From Streptomyces bikiniensis (lineage in GTDB: Bacteria > Actinomycetota > Actinomycetes > Streptomycetales > Streptomycetaceae), in contig JNWL01000025.1 in assembly GCA_000716465.1 (NCBI GenBank), forward strand, positions 1 through 64,000: a stretch of DNA of 64,000 bases, in the 5' to 3' direction. Shown piece after piece: positions 33,336 to 40,972 of this stretch. The notes beneath the pieces were generated by a model. It saw nothing but the letters and a program-made list of their open reading frames with translations. It ran no database searches and had not been told where the DNA came from. Made by a program: the position numbers and the translations under genes. Each line of letters begins with the position of its first letter. Position 1 is the first letter of the stretch.

Positions 33336-34142
33336 ATGCCCGCGCTGCGCACCGCCCTGCTCCAGAGCTCCGGCGAGCTCGGTGACGTGGCCGCCAACCT
33401 GAAGATCCTCGACGAGGCCGCCGCCCGCGCCGCCGCCGCCGGGGCGGGCCTGCTGCTCGCCCCCGAGCTGTTCCTCACCGGCTACGCCATCGGCGCCGAC
33501 ATGGCCCGCCTGGCCGAACCGGCCGACGGCCCCTCCGCCCGCGCCGCCGCGGCCGTCGCCGTCCGCCACGGCCTGGCCGTCGCCTACGGCTACCCGGAGC
33601 GCAACACCGAGGAGCACGGCGTCCTCCACAACTCGGTGCGGCTGATCGGCGCCGACGGCGTCCCGCTCGCGAACTACCGCAAGACCCACCTCTACGGCGC
33701 CTTCGAGAACCAGTGGTTCACGCCCGGCGGGGAGAACGTCGTCCAGGCCGAGCTCGGCGGCCTCACCGTCGGCCTGATGATCTGCTACGACGTCGAGTTC
33801 CCGGAGAACGTACGGGCGCAGGCCCTGGCCGGCACGGACCTCCTCCTCGTGCCGACCGCGCTCATGCACCCGGCCGAGGTCGTCGCCGAGTCCGTCGTCC
33901 CCGTGCGCGCCTTCGAGAACCAGCTCTACATCGCGTACGCCAACCGGACCGGCCCCGAGGGCGACTTCGAGTTCGTCGGCCTCTCCGCGCTCGCCGCCCC
34001 CGACGGCACCGCCCGGGCCCGCGCCGGACGCGGCGAGGACCTGGTCGTCGGCGACGTCGACCCCGCCCTCCTGGCGGCCTCCCGCGAGCTGAACCCCTAC
34101 CTCCGCGACCGGCGCCCGGACCTCTACGGCCCCCTGGTCTGA
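33336..34142 (+). CDS. davA: 5-aminovaleramide amidase (DavA-like), nitrilase superfamily
   Basis: 268 residues, carbon-nitrogen hydrolase fold with the Glu-Lys-Cys triad Glu44 (LAPELFLTGY), Lys116 (NYRKTHLYG) and Cys150 (LMICYDVEFPEN). As I remember Pseudomonas putida DavA, GYPER, NYRKTHL and ICYD-EFPEN and the overall length agree. DavA hydrolyses 5-aminovaleramide to 5-aminovalerate and ammonia. ATG 33336 has GAGGA at 33326-33330; the frame upstream lacks family residues. The partner oxygenase davB follows after 52 bp. Confidence 0.82.
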   Translation: MPALRTALLQSSGELGDVAANLKILDEAAARAAAAGAGLLLAPELFLTGYAIGADMARLAEPADGPSARAAAAVAVRHGLAVAYGYPERNTEEHGVLHNSVRLIGADGVPLANYRKTHLYGAFENQWFTPGGENVVQAELGGLTVGLMICYDVEFPENVRAQALAGTDLLLVPTALMHPAEVVAESVVPVRAFENQLYIAYANRTGPEGDFEFVGLSALAAPDGTARARAGRGEDLVVGDVDPALLAASRELNPYLRDRRPDLYGPLV

Positions 34143-34194
34143 GCCCCCGTCCTCCCGCCCCACCCTTCTTTTCCGCGCAAGGAGTCCGTACCCC

Positions 34195-35886
34195 ATGACG
34201 TCCACGGTGCCCAACGCCGTCCAGCACACCGACGCGCAGCCGCCGATCACCATGTTCGGTCCGGACTTCCCGTACGCCTACGACGACTTCCTGGCCCACC
34301 CGGCCGGGCTCGGCCAGATACCGGCGACCGAGCACGGCACCGAGATCGCGGTCATCGGCGGCGGCCTGTCCGGGATCATCGCCGCGTACGAGCTGATGAA
34401 GATGGGCCTCAAGCCCGTCGTCTACGAGGCCGACCAGATCGGCGGCCGGCTGCGGACGGTCGGCTTCGAGGGCTGCGACGACTCGCTGACCGCCGAGATG
34501 GGCGCCATGCGCTTCCCGCCCTCCTCGACCGCGCTCCAGCACTACATCGACCTGGTCGGCCTGGAGACCACGCCCTTCCCGAACCCGCTCTCCCCGGCCA
34601 CCCCCTCGACCGTGGTGGACCTCAAGGGCGAGTCGCACTACGCCGAGACCATCGACGACCTGCCGCAGGTCTACCGCGACGTCGCCGCCGCCTGGGGCAA
34701 GTGCCTCGAAGAGGGCGCCGACTTCTCCGACATGAACACCGCGATGCGCGAGCGGGACGTCCCGCGCATCCGCGAGATCTGGGCGCAGCTGGTCGAGAAG
34801 CTCGACAACCAGACCTTCTACGGCTTCCTCTGCGAGTCCGAGGCCTTCAAGTCCTTCCGGCACCGCGAGATCTTCGGCCAGGTCGGCTTCGGCACCGGCG
34901 GCTGGGACACCGACTTCCCCAACTCCATCCTGGAGATCCTCCGCGTCGTCTACACCGAGGCCGACGACCACCACCGCGGCATCGTCGGCGGCTCGCAGCA
35001 GCTCCCGCTGCGCCTGTGGGAGCGCGAGCCGGAGAAGATCGTGCACTGGGCGCAGGGCACCTCCCTCAGCTCCCTGCACGGCGGCGACCCGAAGCCGGCC
35101 GTGACCCGGCTGAACCGGACCGCCGGCAACCGGATCACGGTCACCGACGCCTCCGGCGACATCCGCACGTACCGGGCGGCGGTCTTCACCGCGCAGTCCT
35201 GGATGCTGCTGTCCAAGATCGCCTGCGACGACTCGCTCTTCCCGATCGACCACTGGACGGCGATCGAGCGCACCCACTACATGGAGTCGTCCAAGCTGTT
35301 CGTGCCGGTGGACCGGCCGTTCTGGCTGGACAAGGACGAGGACACCGGGCGGGACGTCATGTCGATGACGCTGACCGACCGGATGACCCGCGGCACGTAC
35401 CTCCTGGACGACGGTCCGGGCAAGCCGGCCACGATCTGCCTCTCGTACACCTGGTGCGACGACAGCCTGAAGTGGCTGCCGCTGTCCGCGAACGAGCGGA
35501 TGGAGGTCATGCTGAAGTCGCTCGGCGAGATCTACCCGAAGGTCGACATCCGGAAGCACATCATCGGCAACCCGGTGACGGTCTCCTGGGAGAACGAGCC
35601 CTACTTCATGGGCGCCTTCAAGGCGAACCTGCCGGGCCACTACCGCTACCAGCGGCGCCTGTTCACGCACTTCATGCAGGACCGGCTGCCGGAGGACAAG
35701 CGGGGCATCTTCCTCGCCGGCGACGACATCTCCTGGACGGCCGGCTGGGCCGAGGGCGCGGTGCAGACGGCGCTCAACGCGGTCTGGGGCGTGATGCACC
35801 ACCTGGGCGGTTCCACCGACGCCACCAACCCGGGCCCGGGCGACGTCTACGACGAGATCGCCCCGGTCGAGCTGCCGGAGGACTGA
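34195..35886 (+). CDS. davB: L-lysine 2-monooxygenase (DavB-like) flavoprotein
   Basis: 563 residues, flavin amine-oxidase fold. FAD dinucleotide motif VIGGGLSG (53-60) with Glu78 at the end of beta-2, and a late FAD segment GIFLAGDDISWTAGWAEGAVQT. Many stretches (ITMFGPDFPYAYDD, HPAGLG, GQVGFGTGGWD, MTLTDRMTRGTYL, NPGPGDV) agree with my recollection of P. putida DavB. Lysine 2-monooxygenase turns L-lysine + O2 into 5-aminovaleramide + CO2, the substrate of DavA just upstream. No secretion signal. ATG 34195 with AAGGAG about ten bases upstream. Related tryptophan or phenylalanine monooxygenases are less likely given the davA neighbour. Confidence 0.85.
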   Translation: MTSTVPNAVQHTDAQPPITMFGPDFPYAYDDFLAHPAGLGQIPATEHGTEIAVIGGGLSGIIAAYELMKMGLKPVVYEADQIGGRLRTVGFEGCDDSLTAEMGAMRFPPSSTALQHYIDLVGLETTPFPNPLSPATPSTVVDLKGESHYAETIDDLPQVYRDVAAAWGKCLEEGADFSDMNTAMRERDVPRIREIWAQLVEKLDNQTFYGFLCESEAFKSFRHREIFGQVGFGTGGWDTDFPNSILEILRVVYTEADDHHRGIVGGSQQLPLRLWEREPEKIVHWAQGTSLSSLHGGDPKPAVTRLNRTAGNRITVTDASGDIRTYRAAVFTAQSWMLLSKIACDDSLFPIDHWTAIERTHYMESSKLFVPVDRPFWLDKDEDTGRDVMSMTLTDRMTRGTYLLDDGPGKPATICLSYTWCDDSLKWLPLSANERMEVMLKSLGEIYPKVDIRKHIIGNPVTVSWENEPYFMGAFKANLPGHYRYQRRLFTHFMQDRLPEDKRGIFLAGDDISWTAGWAEGAVQTALNAVWGVMHHLGGSTDATNPGPGDVYDEIAPVELPED

Positions 35887-35887
35887 G

Positions 35888-35921
35888 CCGTACGGCTCGG
35901 GGCCGGGCCGGAGCCGTACGG
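35888..35921. terminator. Terminator between davB and the convergent DUF5995 gene
   Basis: 11-bp perfect inverted repeat CCGTACGGCTC (35888-35898) / 35911-35921 with a 12-nt G/C loop, starting 1 base after the davB stop. Confidence 0.65.
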
Positions 35922-35943
35922 TCCGGGGCCCGGTCGGGGAGGT

Positions 35944-36651
35944 TCACGGCCTGGTCAGGGGCGTGAGCAGCATCCGCCCCACCAGGCCCACCGACCGGTC
36001 GAGACGCTCGGTGAACTCCCCGGCCAGCTCGGGCAGGCCGCGCAGCTGCCAGAGCGAGCGCGCCGCCAGCCAGGCCCCGTCCCTGGCCCGGTCCAGGGAC
36101 CAGCAGCCGAGCAGATGGGTGAGCGGGTCCGCGAGCTCCAGGAGGTCCGGGCCCGGCATCAGCTCCTCCCGGATGCGCTCCTCCAGGAGGACGAGGACGT
36201 CCCCGACCCGGTCGAACTCGTCCTCCAGGTCGGCGGGCGCGCACTCCAGGTCCCGGCAGGCGTCCACGACGGCGAGCGCCAGGTCGTGGCCGATGTGCGC
36301 GTTGATCCCGGCGAGGGCGAACTGGAGCGGCCGTACGCCGGGATGGCGCCGGTAGCGGAAGAGGGGCCGCCAGCAGGCGGGTGCCGGGCCCCCGCCGGCG
36401 AGGGAGTCGACCGCCGCGAGGTACCGCTCGGCGAACCGCACGTCGAGCGTGGCGGCGGCCCGCCGGTCCTCGAAGGTGCCCGCCTCGATGGCGTGGCCGA
36501 TCTCCTCGGTGACGGTCAGGTAGACCCGGTTGAAGACGGCGACCCCGTCGGCCGGGTGCCAGGCCGAGCGGAGCGCCCGCATCCGGTCCACCACGGGATC
36601 GACGGCGACGAAGGGTCCGAGTTGCTGCCCGAGCTGCTGGGTCTGCGTCAT
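35944..36651 (-). CDS. DUF5995 family protein
   Basis: 235 residues, all-helical, no signal peptide. Recognised by the conserved segments FNRVYLTVTEEI, VDSLAGG, WRPLF and GINAHIGHDLALAVV, which define DUF5995 in actinobacteria. Conserved His/Asp in NAHIGHDL could bind metal, but no activity is known. Start ATG 36651. Convergent with davB and 73 bp downstream of the uracil permease gene on the same strand, possibly cotranscribed with it. Confidence 0.8.
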   Translation of the reverse strand: MTQTQQLGQQLGPFVAVDPVVDRMRALRSAWHPADGVAVFNRVYLTVTEEIGHAIEAGTFEDRRAAATLDVRFAERYLAAVDSLAGGGPAPACWRPLFRYRRHPGVRPLQFALAGINAHIGHDLALAVVDACRDLECAPADLEDEFDRVGDVLVLLEERIREELMPGPDLLELADPLTHLLGCWSLDRARDGAWLAARSLWQLRGLPELAGEFTERLDRSVGLVGRMLLTPLTRP

Positions 36652-36681
36652 GGGGGCAGGCTCTCAGCAGCCGGGCCCGCG

Positions 36682-36708
36682 GGGGAGCCTTCCGGGCCCG
36701 GCTTCCCC
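36682..36708 (-). terminator. Possible terminator after the uracil permease gene
   Basis: On the minus strand GGGGAAGCC ... GGCTCCCC pair around an inner GGGCCCGG loop (one bulged A), 16-42 bp after the permease stop. A second pairing CCGGGCCC/GGGCCCGG (36671-36701) overlaps it. Confidence 0.45.
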
Positions 36709-36724
36709 GGAACGGGCGAATCCC

Positions 36725-38119
36725 TCAGCCCTTCGCCCCGCCGTCCGCGCCGCTCTCGTACGAGCTGGTGCCGGAGTCCAGGAGCGGTTCCTGCTCCTTG
36801 AGGTGGGCCGGGGCGAAGGCCCGCAGCACGTGGTAGCCGGTGATGACGACGATCGTGCCGAGGGCGATGCCGCCCAGCTCGAAGGTGTCGGTGAAGGTCA
36901 GCTTCACGCCGCCGACGCCGATGATGATGCCGGCGGCGGCCGGGACCAGGTTGAGCGGGTTGCGCAGGTCCACCTTGGCGTTGATCCAGATCTGGGCGCC
37001 GAGCAGGCCGATCATGCCGTACAGGATGACGGTGATGCCGCCGAGGACGCCGCCGGGGATGGCGGCGACGACCGCGCCGAACTTCGGGCAGAGGCCGAAG
37101 AGCAGCGCGAAGCCGGCCGCGGCCCAGTAGGCGGCGGTCGAGTAGACGCGGGTGGCGGCCATGACGCCGATGTTCTCGGAGTACGTGGTGTTCGGCGGGC
37201 CGCCCACGGCGGTCGACAGCATCGAGGCGGCGCCGTCGGCGGCGATCGCGGTGCCGAGCTTGTCGTCGAGGTCGTTCCCGGTCATCTCGCCGACGGCCTT
37301 GACGTGCCCGGCGTTCTCGGCGATCAGGGCGATGACCACGGGCAGCGCGACCAGGATCGCGGACCACTCGAAGCTGGGGCCGTGGAAGGAGGGCAGGCCG
37401 ATCCAGTCGGCCTGCGAGACGCCGGAGAGGTCGAGCCGCCAGTGGTCGGTGACCTGCCCGGACGGCGACACGGAGTGGATCCTGCCGAAGATCAGGTCGA
37501 GGATCCAGGACAGGGCGTAGCCGAAGACCAGGCCGAGGAAGATCGCGATCCGGGACCAGAAGCCGCGCAGACAGACCACGGCCAGGCCGGTGAACAGCAT
37601 CACCAGGAGCGCCGTCCACTGGTCCTGCGGCCAGTACGTGGCCGCGGTGACCGGGGCCAGGTTGAAGCCGATCAGCATGACGACGGCGCCGGTCACGACC
37701 GGGGGCATCGCCGCGTGGATGATCCGCGCGCCGAACCTCCGCACCGCGAGGCCCGCCAGGAAGAGCACGGCGCCGACCACCAGGACCGCGCCGGTCACGG
37801 TGGCGCTGGTGCCGCCGGAGGCCCGGATGGCGGCGGCGACGCCGACGAAGGAGAGCGAGCAGCCCAGATAGGACGGGACCGTGCCCCGGGTCGCCAGGAG
37901 GAAGATCGCGGTCGCGACGCCGGACATCATGATCGCGAGGTTCGGGTCCAGGCCCATGAGCACCGGAGCCACGAAGGACGCCCCGAACATCGCCACCACG
38001 TGCTGGGCGCCGAGTCCGACGGTCCGGGGCCAGGAGAGCCGCTCGTCCGGGCGGACGACGGCCCCCGGAGCGGGTGTTCTCCCGTCCCCGTGCAGGGTCC
38101 AGCGCACGCCGAGGTTCAT
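36725..38119 (-). CDS. Uracil/xanthine permease (NCS2 family)
   Basis: 464 residues with about 14 hydrophobic segments. The nucleobase-binding signatures of UraA-like proteins are present: GAQHVVAMFGASFVAPVLMG near the N-terminus, VIALIAENAGHVKAVG, and GGPPNTTYSENIGVMAATRVYS (the half-helix region that contacts uracil). Proton-coupled nucleobase uptake. ATG 38119 has GGGAG eight bases upstream and gives the family-like start MNLGVRWTLHGDG; ATG 38158 in the same frame lacks a ribosome-binding site. Fits a salvage role alongside the pyr operon, but I see no PyrR-type leader here. Confidence 0.9.
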   Translation of the reverse strand: MNLGVRWTLHGDGRTPAPGAVVRPDERLSWPRTVGLGAQHVVAMFGASFVAPVLMGLDPNLAIMMSGVATAIFLLATRGTVPSYLGCSLSFVGVAAAIRASGGTSATVTGAVLVVGAVLFLAGLAVRRFGARIIHAAMPPVVTGAVVMLIGFNLAPVTAATYWPQDQWTALLVMLFTGLAVVCLRGFWSRIAIFLGLVFGYALSWILDLIFGRIHSVSPSGQVTDHWRLDLSGVSQADWIGLPSFHGPSFEWSAILVALPVVIALIAENAGHVKAVGEMTGNDLDDKLGTAIAADGAASMLSTAVGGPPNTTYSENIGVMAATRVYSTAAYWAAAGFALLFGLCPKFGAVVAAIPGGVLGGITVILYGMIGLLGAQIWINAKVDLRNPLNLVPAAAGIIIGVGGVKLTFTDTFELGGIALGTIVVITGYHVLRAFAPAHLKEQEPLLDSGTSSYESGADGGAKG

Positions 38120-38188
38120 GAGGTCGCTCCCGTTCTCCGGTTCCGGCGGTCGCGTCATGACCGCAAAAGATCAGCCACATGGTATGCG

Positions 38189-38238
38189 CGGTCACCGGCC
38201 GGGGACGCCCGGGAGGACGGCGCCCCGGCCGGTGACCG
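38189..38238 (-). terminator. Terminator after the MFS gene
   Basis: Perfect 16-bp inverted repeat CGGTCACCGGCCGGGG (38189-38204) / 38223-38238 with an 18-nt loop, starting 3 bp after the MFS stop and before the permease promoter on the same strand. Confidence 0.75.
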
Positions 38239-38241
38239 CCG

Positions 38242-39462
38242 CTACGCGGCCGGGCCGCCGCTCTGCGCGGGGACGCCGCCCGCCGGAGCCGCCTCCGGAG
38301 CCTTCCGGTCGGCGTTCCGGAGCACGCCCGCGCCCAGCACCAGACCGAACGCGAGCAGTGTGACCAGGCCGAAGGAGAAGACGAGCGAGGTCGCGTCGGC
38401 GATGCCGCCGATCGCGGAGGGGGCGATGAGCCCCGAGGTGTACGTGATGGTGGCGACGCCCGCGATGGCCTGGCTGGGGTTCGGGCCGCTGCGCCCGGCC
38501 GCCGCGAAGGCCAGCGGGACGACGACCGCGACCCCGAGCCCGATGAGTCCGAATCCGGCCAGGGCGACGGCGGCGTGCGGGGCGAGGACCACCATGAGCC
38601 CGCCGAGGGTGGCGACGGCGCCCCCGACCCGTACCGTGCGGACCGCGCCGAAGCGGTCCACCACCCGGTCGCCGACCAGCCGTGCCACGGCCATCGTCAG
38701 GGCGAAGGCGGTCGTCGAGGCGGCCGCGAGCCCGGCCGAGGTGCCCAGCTCGTCGCGGAGGTAGACGGCCGACCAGTCGAGGCTGGCGCCCTCCGCGAAC
38801 ACCCCGCAGAAGCCGATGGCGCCGATGACCAGCGCGGACTTCGGCGGCAGCGAGAAGCGCGGCGGCGCCTCCTCCTCGGGTGCGCTGCGCACGTCGAGGA
38901 CGCCCTGGCAGAAGAGCAGGCCGAGCGCGGTGAGGACGAGGGCCGCGACCAGGTGGTGGATCCGGGCGTCGGCGCCGAGGTGGGCGGCGACCGTGCCGGC
39001 GGCGGAGCCGATCAGGGCGCCCACGCTCCACATGCCGTGCAGGCTCGACATGATGGAGCGGCCGAGCCGGGTCTCGGTCTCGACGCCCAGCGCGTTCATC
39101 GCGACGTCGGACATGCCGGCGGTCGCTCCGTACACGAAGAGCGCGCCGCACAGCCCCCAGACGTTCGGGGCGAGCGAGGGCAGGATCAGGGAGAGCGTCC
39201 ACAGGACGAGCAGGCCGCGCAGCGCGGTGCGGGCGCCGAAGCGGTGGGAGACCGCCCCGGCGAGGGGCATGGCGAGCGAGGCGCCGAGCGCGGGGAAGGC
39301 GAGCGCGAGCCCGAGCTGCCCGGCGCTGACGCCCGCGTGCTCCTGGATCCAGGGGATGCGGGTGGCGAAGCTGCCGGTCACCGCGCCGTGGACGCAGAAG
39401 ACGGCGGCGACGGCGAAGCGCGCCCGCCGCAGGCGTTCGGTGGTGACGGTCTCCGCCGCCAT
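38242..39462 (-). CDS. MFS transporter
   Basis: 406 residues, twelve predicted membrane helices. The loop 2-3 motif is diverged (GAVSHRFGARTALRG); the equivalent in the second half is GDRVVDRFGAVRTVRVGG. The FCQGVLDVRSAPEEE central loop is short. It resembles FucP/inner-membrane YbjJ-like MFS proteins. ATG 39462 (MAAETVTTERLRRARF) with GGGAGGG just upstream; the frame runs on to 39717 through a degenerate repeat, which I do not count. Divergent from the ROK regulator, which probably controls it; substrate unknown, sugar-like by association. Confidence 0.88.
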   Translation of the reverse strand: MAAETVTTERLRRARFAVAAVFCVHGAVTGSFATRIPWIQEHAGVSAGQLGLALAFPALGASLAMPLAGAVSHRFGARTALRGLLVLWTLSLILPSLAPNVWGLCGALFVYGATAGMSDVAMNALGVETETRLGRSIMSSLHGMWSVGALIGSAAGTVAAHLGADARIHHLVAALVLTALGLLFCQGVLDVRSAPEEEAPPRFSLPPKSALVIGAIGFCGVFAEGASLDWSAVYLRDELGTSAGLAAASTTAFALTMAVARLVGDRVVDRFGAVRTVRVGGAVATLGGLMVVLAPHAAVALAGFGLIGLGVAVVVPLAFAAAGRSGPNPSQAIAGVATITYTSGLIAPSAIGGIADATSLVFSFGLVTLLAFGLVLGAGVLRNADRKAPEAAPAGGVPAQSGGPAA

Positions 39463-39499
39463 GGGCCCTCCCGGGGTCGTGATCGTGCGGATGTCGTGG

Positions 39500-39603
39500 T
39501 GCGCCGCCGTCGTGACGTGCCGCCCTCGTGACGCACCACCTTCGTGACGTGCTGCCGTCATGGCGTGCTGTCGCCGTGGTGCGCCGCCGTCACGACGTGT
39601 CGC
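39500..39603. repeat. Degenerate 14-18-bp tandem repeat in the MFS/ROK divergent region
   Basis: Six variants of GTGCGCCGCCGTCGTGAC follow each other: units of 18, 16, 16, 16, 14 and 18 bp, ending in TCGTGAC, TCGTGAC, TCGTGAC, TCATGGC, GCCGTG and TCACGAC. They lie between the MFS start and the ROK operator. Unit length varies, so a coding role is unlikely despite the open minus-strand frame. Confidence 0.65.
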
Positions 39604-39609
39604 GTAAAC

Positions 39610-39630
39610 TATCAGGAACCCTGCCTGATA
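39610..39630. promoter_or_regulatory. Putative ROK-regulator operator
   Basis: TATCAGG-AACCCTG-CCTGATA: perfect 7-bp inverted repeat with a 7-bp spacer in the only A/T-rich part (GTAAACTATC...GATAAATAGT) of the MFS/ROK gap, 53 bp before the ROK ATG. Size, symmetry and place fit an autoregulatory operator serving both genes. Confidence 0.65.
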
Positions 39631-39682
39631 AATAGTCCGCAGGGAGGACCTCCGCTCCCGGAACGTCTGAGAGGATCGCCGC

Positions 39683-40807
39683 ATGGCCGCATCCCCGAGC
39701 ACCGCACGGGCCATCAACGACCGGCTCGCCCTGCGACTGCTCCAGGACGAGGGCCCGTTGACGGCCGCTCAGCTCAAGACGCTCACCGGACTCTCCCGCC
39801 CGACCGTCGCCGACCTCGTCGAGCGGCTCCGGGGCTCCGGGCTCGTCCACGTCGTCGGCGAGGCCGGGGCCGAGCGCCGGGGTCCCAACGCCAGGCTGTA
39901 CGGGATCGTGGCCGGCCGCGCCCACCTCGCCGCCCTCGACGTGCGCACCCGCTCGGTCTCCGTCGCCGTCGCCGACCTGCTCGGCGCCACGCTCGCCGAG
40001 GCCTCCGCGCCCGTCGGGGACGACGGCGGCACCGGACCGGCCGTGGAGAAGGCCGTCTCCCTCCTGGAGCGCACGGTGAAGGAGGCCGGCGTCGACGCGC
40101 CGCACAGCGTCGCGATCGGCGCCCCCGGCCTCATCGAGCCGGTCACCGGCGAGCTCCGCGACTCCACGGGGCTGCCCGCCTGGCACCGGCGGCTCGTCGC
40201 CGTCCTGCAGGACCGGCTCCCCGCGCGCGTGCTCGTCGAGAACGAGACCAACCTCGCCGCCCTCGCGGAGCTGCGCGAGGGCGCGGCCCGCGACCGCGAG
40301 GACTTCGTCCTGCTCTGGCTCGGCCAGGGCGTGGGCGCCGCCGTCGTCCTCGACGGGCGGCTGCGCCGGGGGGCCTCGGGCGGCGCGGGCGAGATCGGCT
40401 TCCTGCCGGTGCCCGGCACGGGCGGGCTCCCCTCGGCCACCGGCTGCGACGGCGGCTTCCACGAGCTGGCCTGCACCGCCGCCGTCGAGGCGCTGGCCCG
40501 CGAGCACGGCCTGGACCCGGCGACCGCGCTCGCCTCGGGCCACGAGCCCTTCCTAGACGCCGTCGCCCGCCGGCTCGCCGTCGGCGCGGCGGCCGTGGTC
40601 TCGGTCCTCGACCCCGGCTGCGTGGTCCTGGGCGGCGAGACCGGCCACAGCGGCGGCGCGGCCCTGGCGGCCCGGGTGGAGGCGGAGCTCGCCGCCCTCT
40701 CGCCGCTGCGCACCGAGGTCAGGGCCACCGCCCTCGGCGACGCGGCCGTCCTGCGCGGCGCCCTCCTGACGGCCCGGGACGCGGCCCAGGAGGACCTTTT
40801 CCCGTAA
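39683..40807 (+). CDS. ROK-family transcriptional regulator
   Basis: 374 residues. N-terminal winged helix-turn-helix (about 12-65, ALRLLQDEGPLTAAQLKTLTGLSRPTVADLVERL), C-terminal ROK sugar-kinase-like domain. The kinase ATP motif is diverged, and the usual zinc-binding CxCGxxGCxE site is reduced to GCDGGFHE, so it is a regulator, not a kinase. ATG 39683. Divergent from the MFS transporter; likely sugar-responsive repressor of it. A 14-bp terminator stem lies 39 bp after its stop. Confidence 0.9.
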   Translation: MAASPSTARAINDRLALRLLQDEGPLTAAQLKTLTGLSRPTVADLVERLRGSGLVHVVGEAGAERRGPNARLYGIVAGRAHLAALDVRTRSVSVAVADLLGATLAEASAPVGDDGGTGPAVEKAVSLLERTVKEAGVDAPHSVAIGAPGLIEPVTGELRDSTGLPAWHRRLVAVLQDRLPARVLVENETNLAALAELREGAARDREDFVLLWLGQGVGAAVVLDGRLRRGASGGAGEIGFLPVPGTGGLPSATGCDGGFHELACTAAVEALAREHGLDPATALASGHEPFLDAVARRLAVGAAAVVSVLDPGCVVLGGETGHSGGAALAARVEAELAALSPLRTEVRATALGDAAVLRGALLTARDAAQEDLFP

Positions 40808-40846
40808 GGGGGCTCCGGCGGGTCGCGCACGGCCCCGGGAACGCCA

Positions 40847-40881
40847 CCGCGCCGCGCCCCGGACAGGGGGGCGCGGCGCGG
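40847..40881. terminator. Terminator after the ROK gene
   Basis: Perfect 14-bp inverted repeat CCGCGCCGCGCCCC (40847-40860) / 40868-40881, 7-nt loop, between convergent ROK and chitinase genes. Confidence 0.75.
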
Positions 40882-40936
40882 AGGGTGCCCGGCGGCGGCA
40901 AGGGCCGTGAGTCTCCGCCGCCGGGGGTCCTTCGAC

Positions 40937-40957
40937 GGGTCCCTCGGCGAGGGACCC
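40937..40957 (-). terminator. Chitinase terminator
   Basis: GGGTCCCTC-GGC-GAGGGACCC, 9-bp perfect stem with a 3-nt loop, 16 bp after the chitinase stop on the minus strand. Confidence 0.7.
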
Positions 40958-40972
40958 TTCAGGAGGTGGGGG

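Noticed and set aside
39463..39717. N-terminal extension of the MFS transporter
   Set aside because: Reads through the degenerate repeat and ROK operator; ATG 39462 has a good ribosome-binding site.
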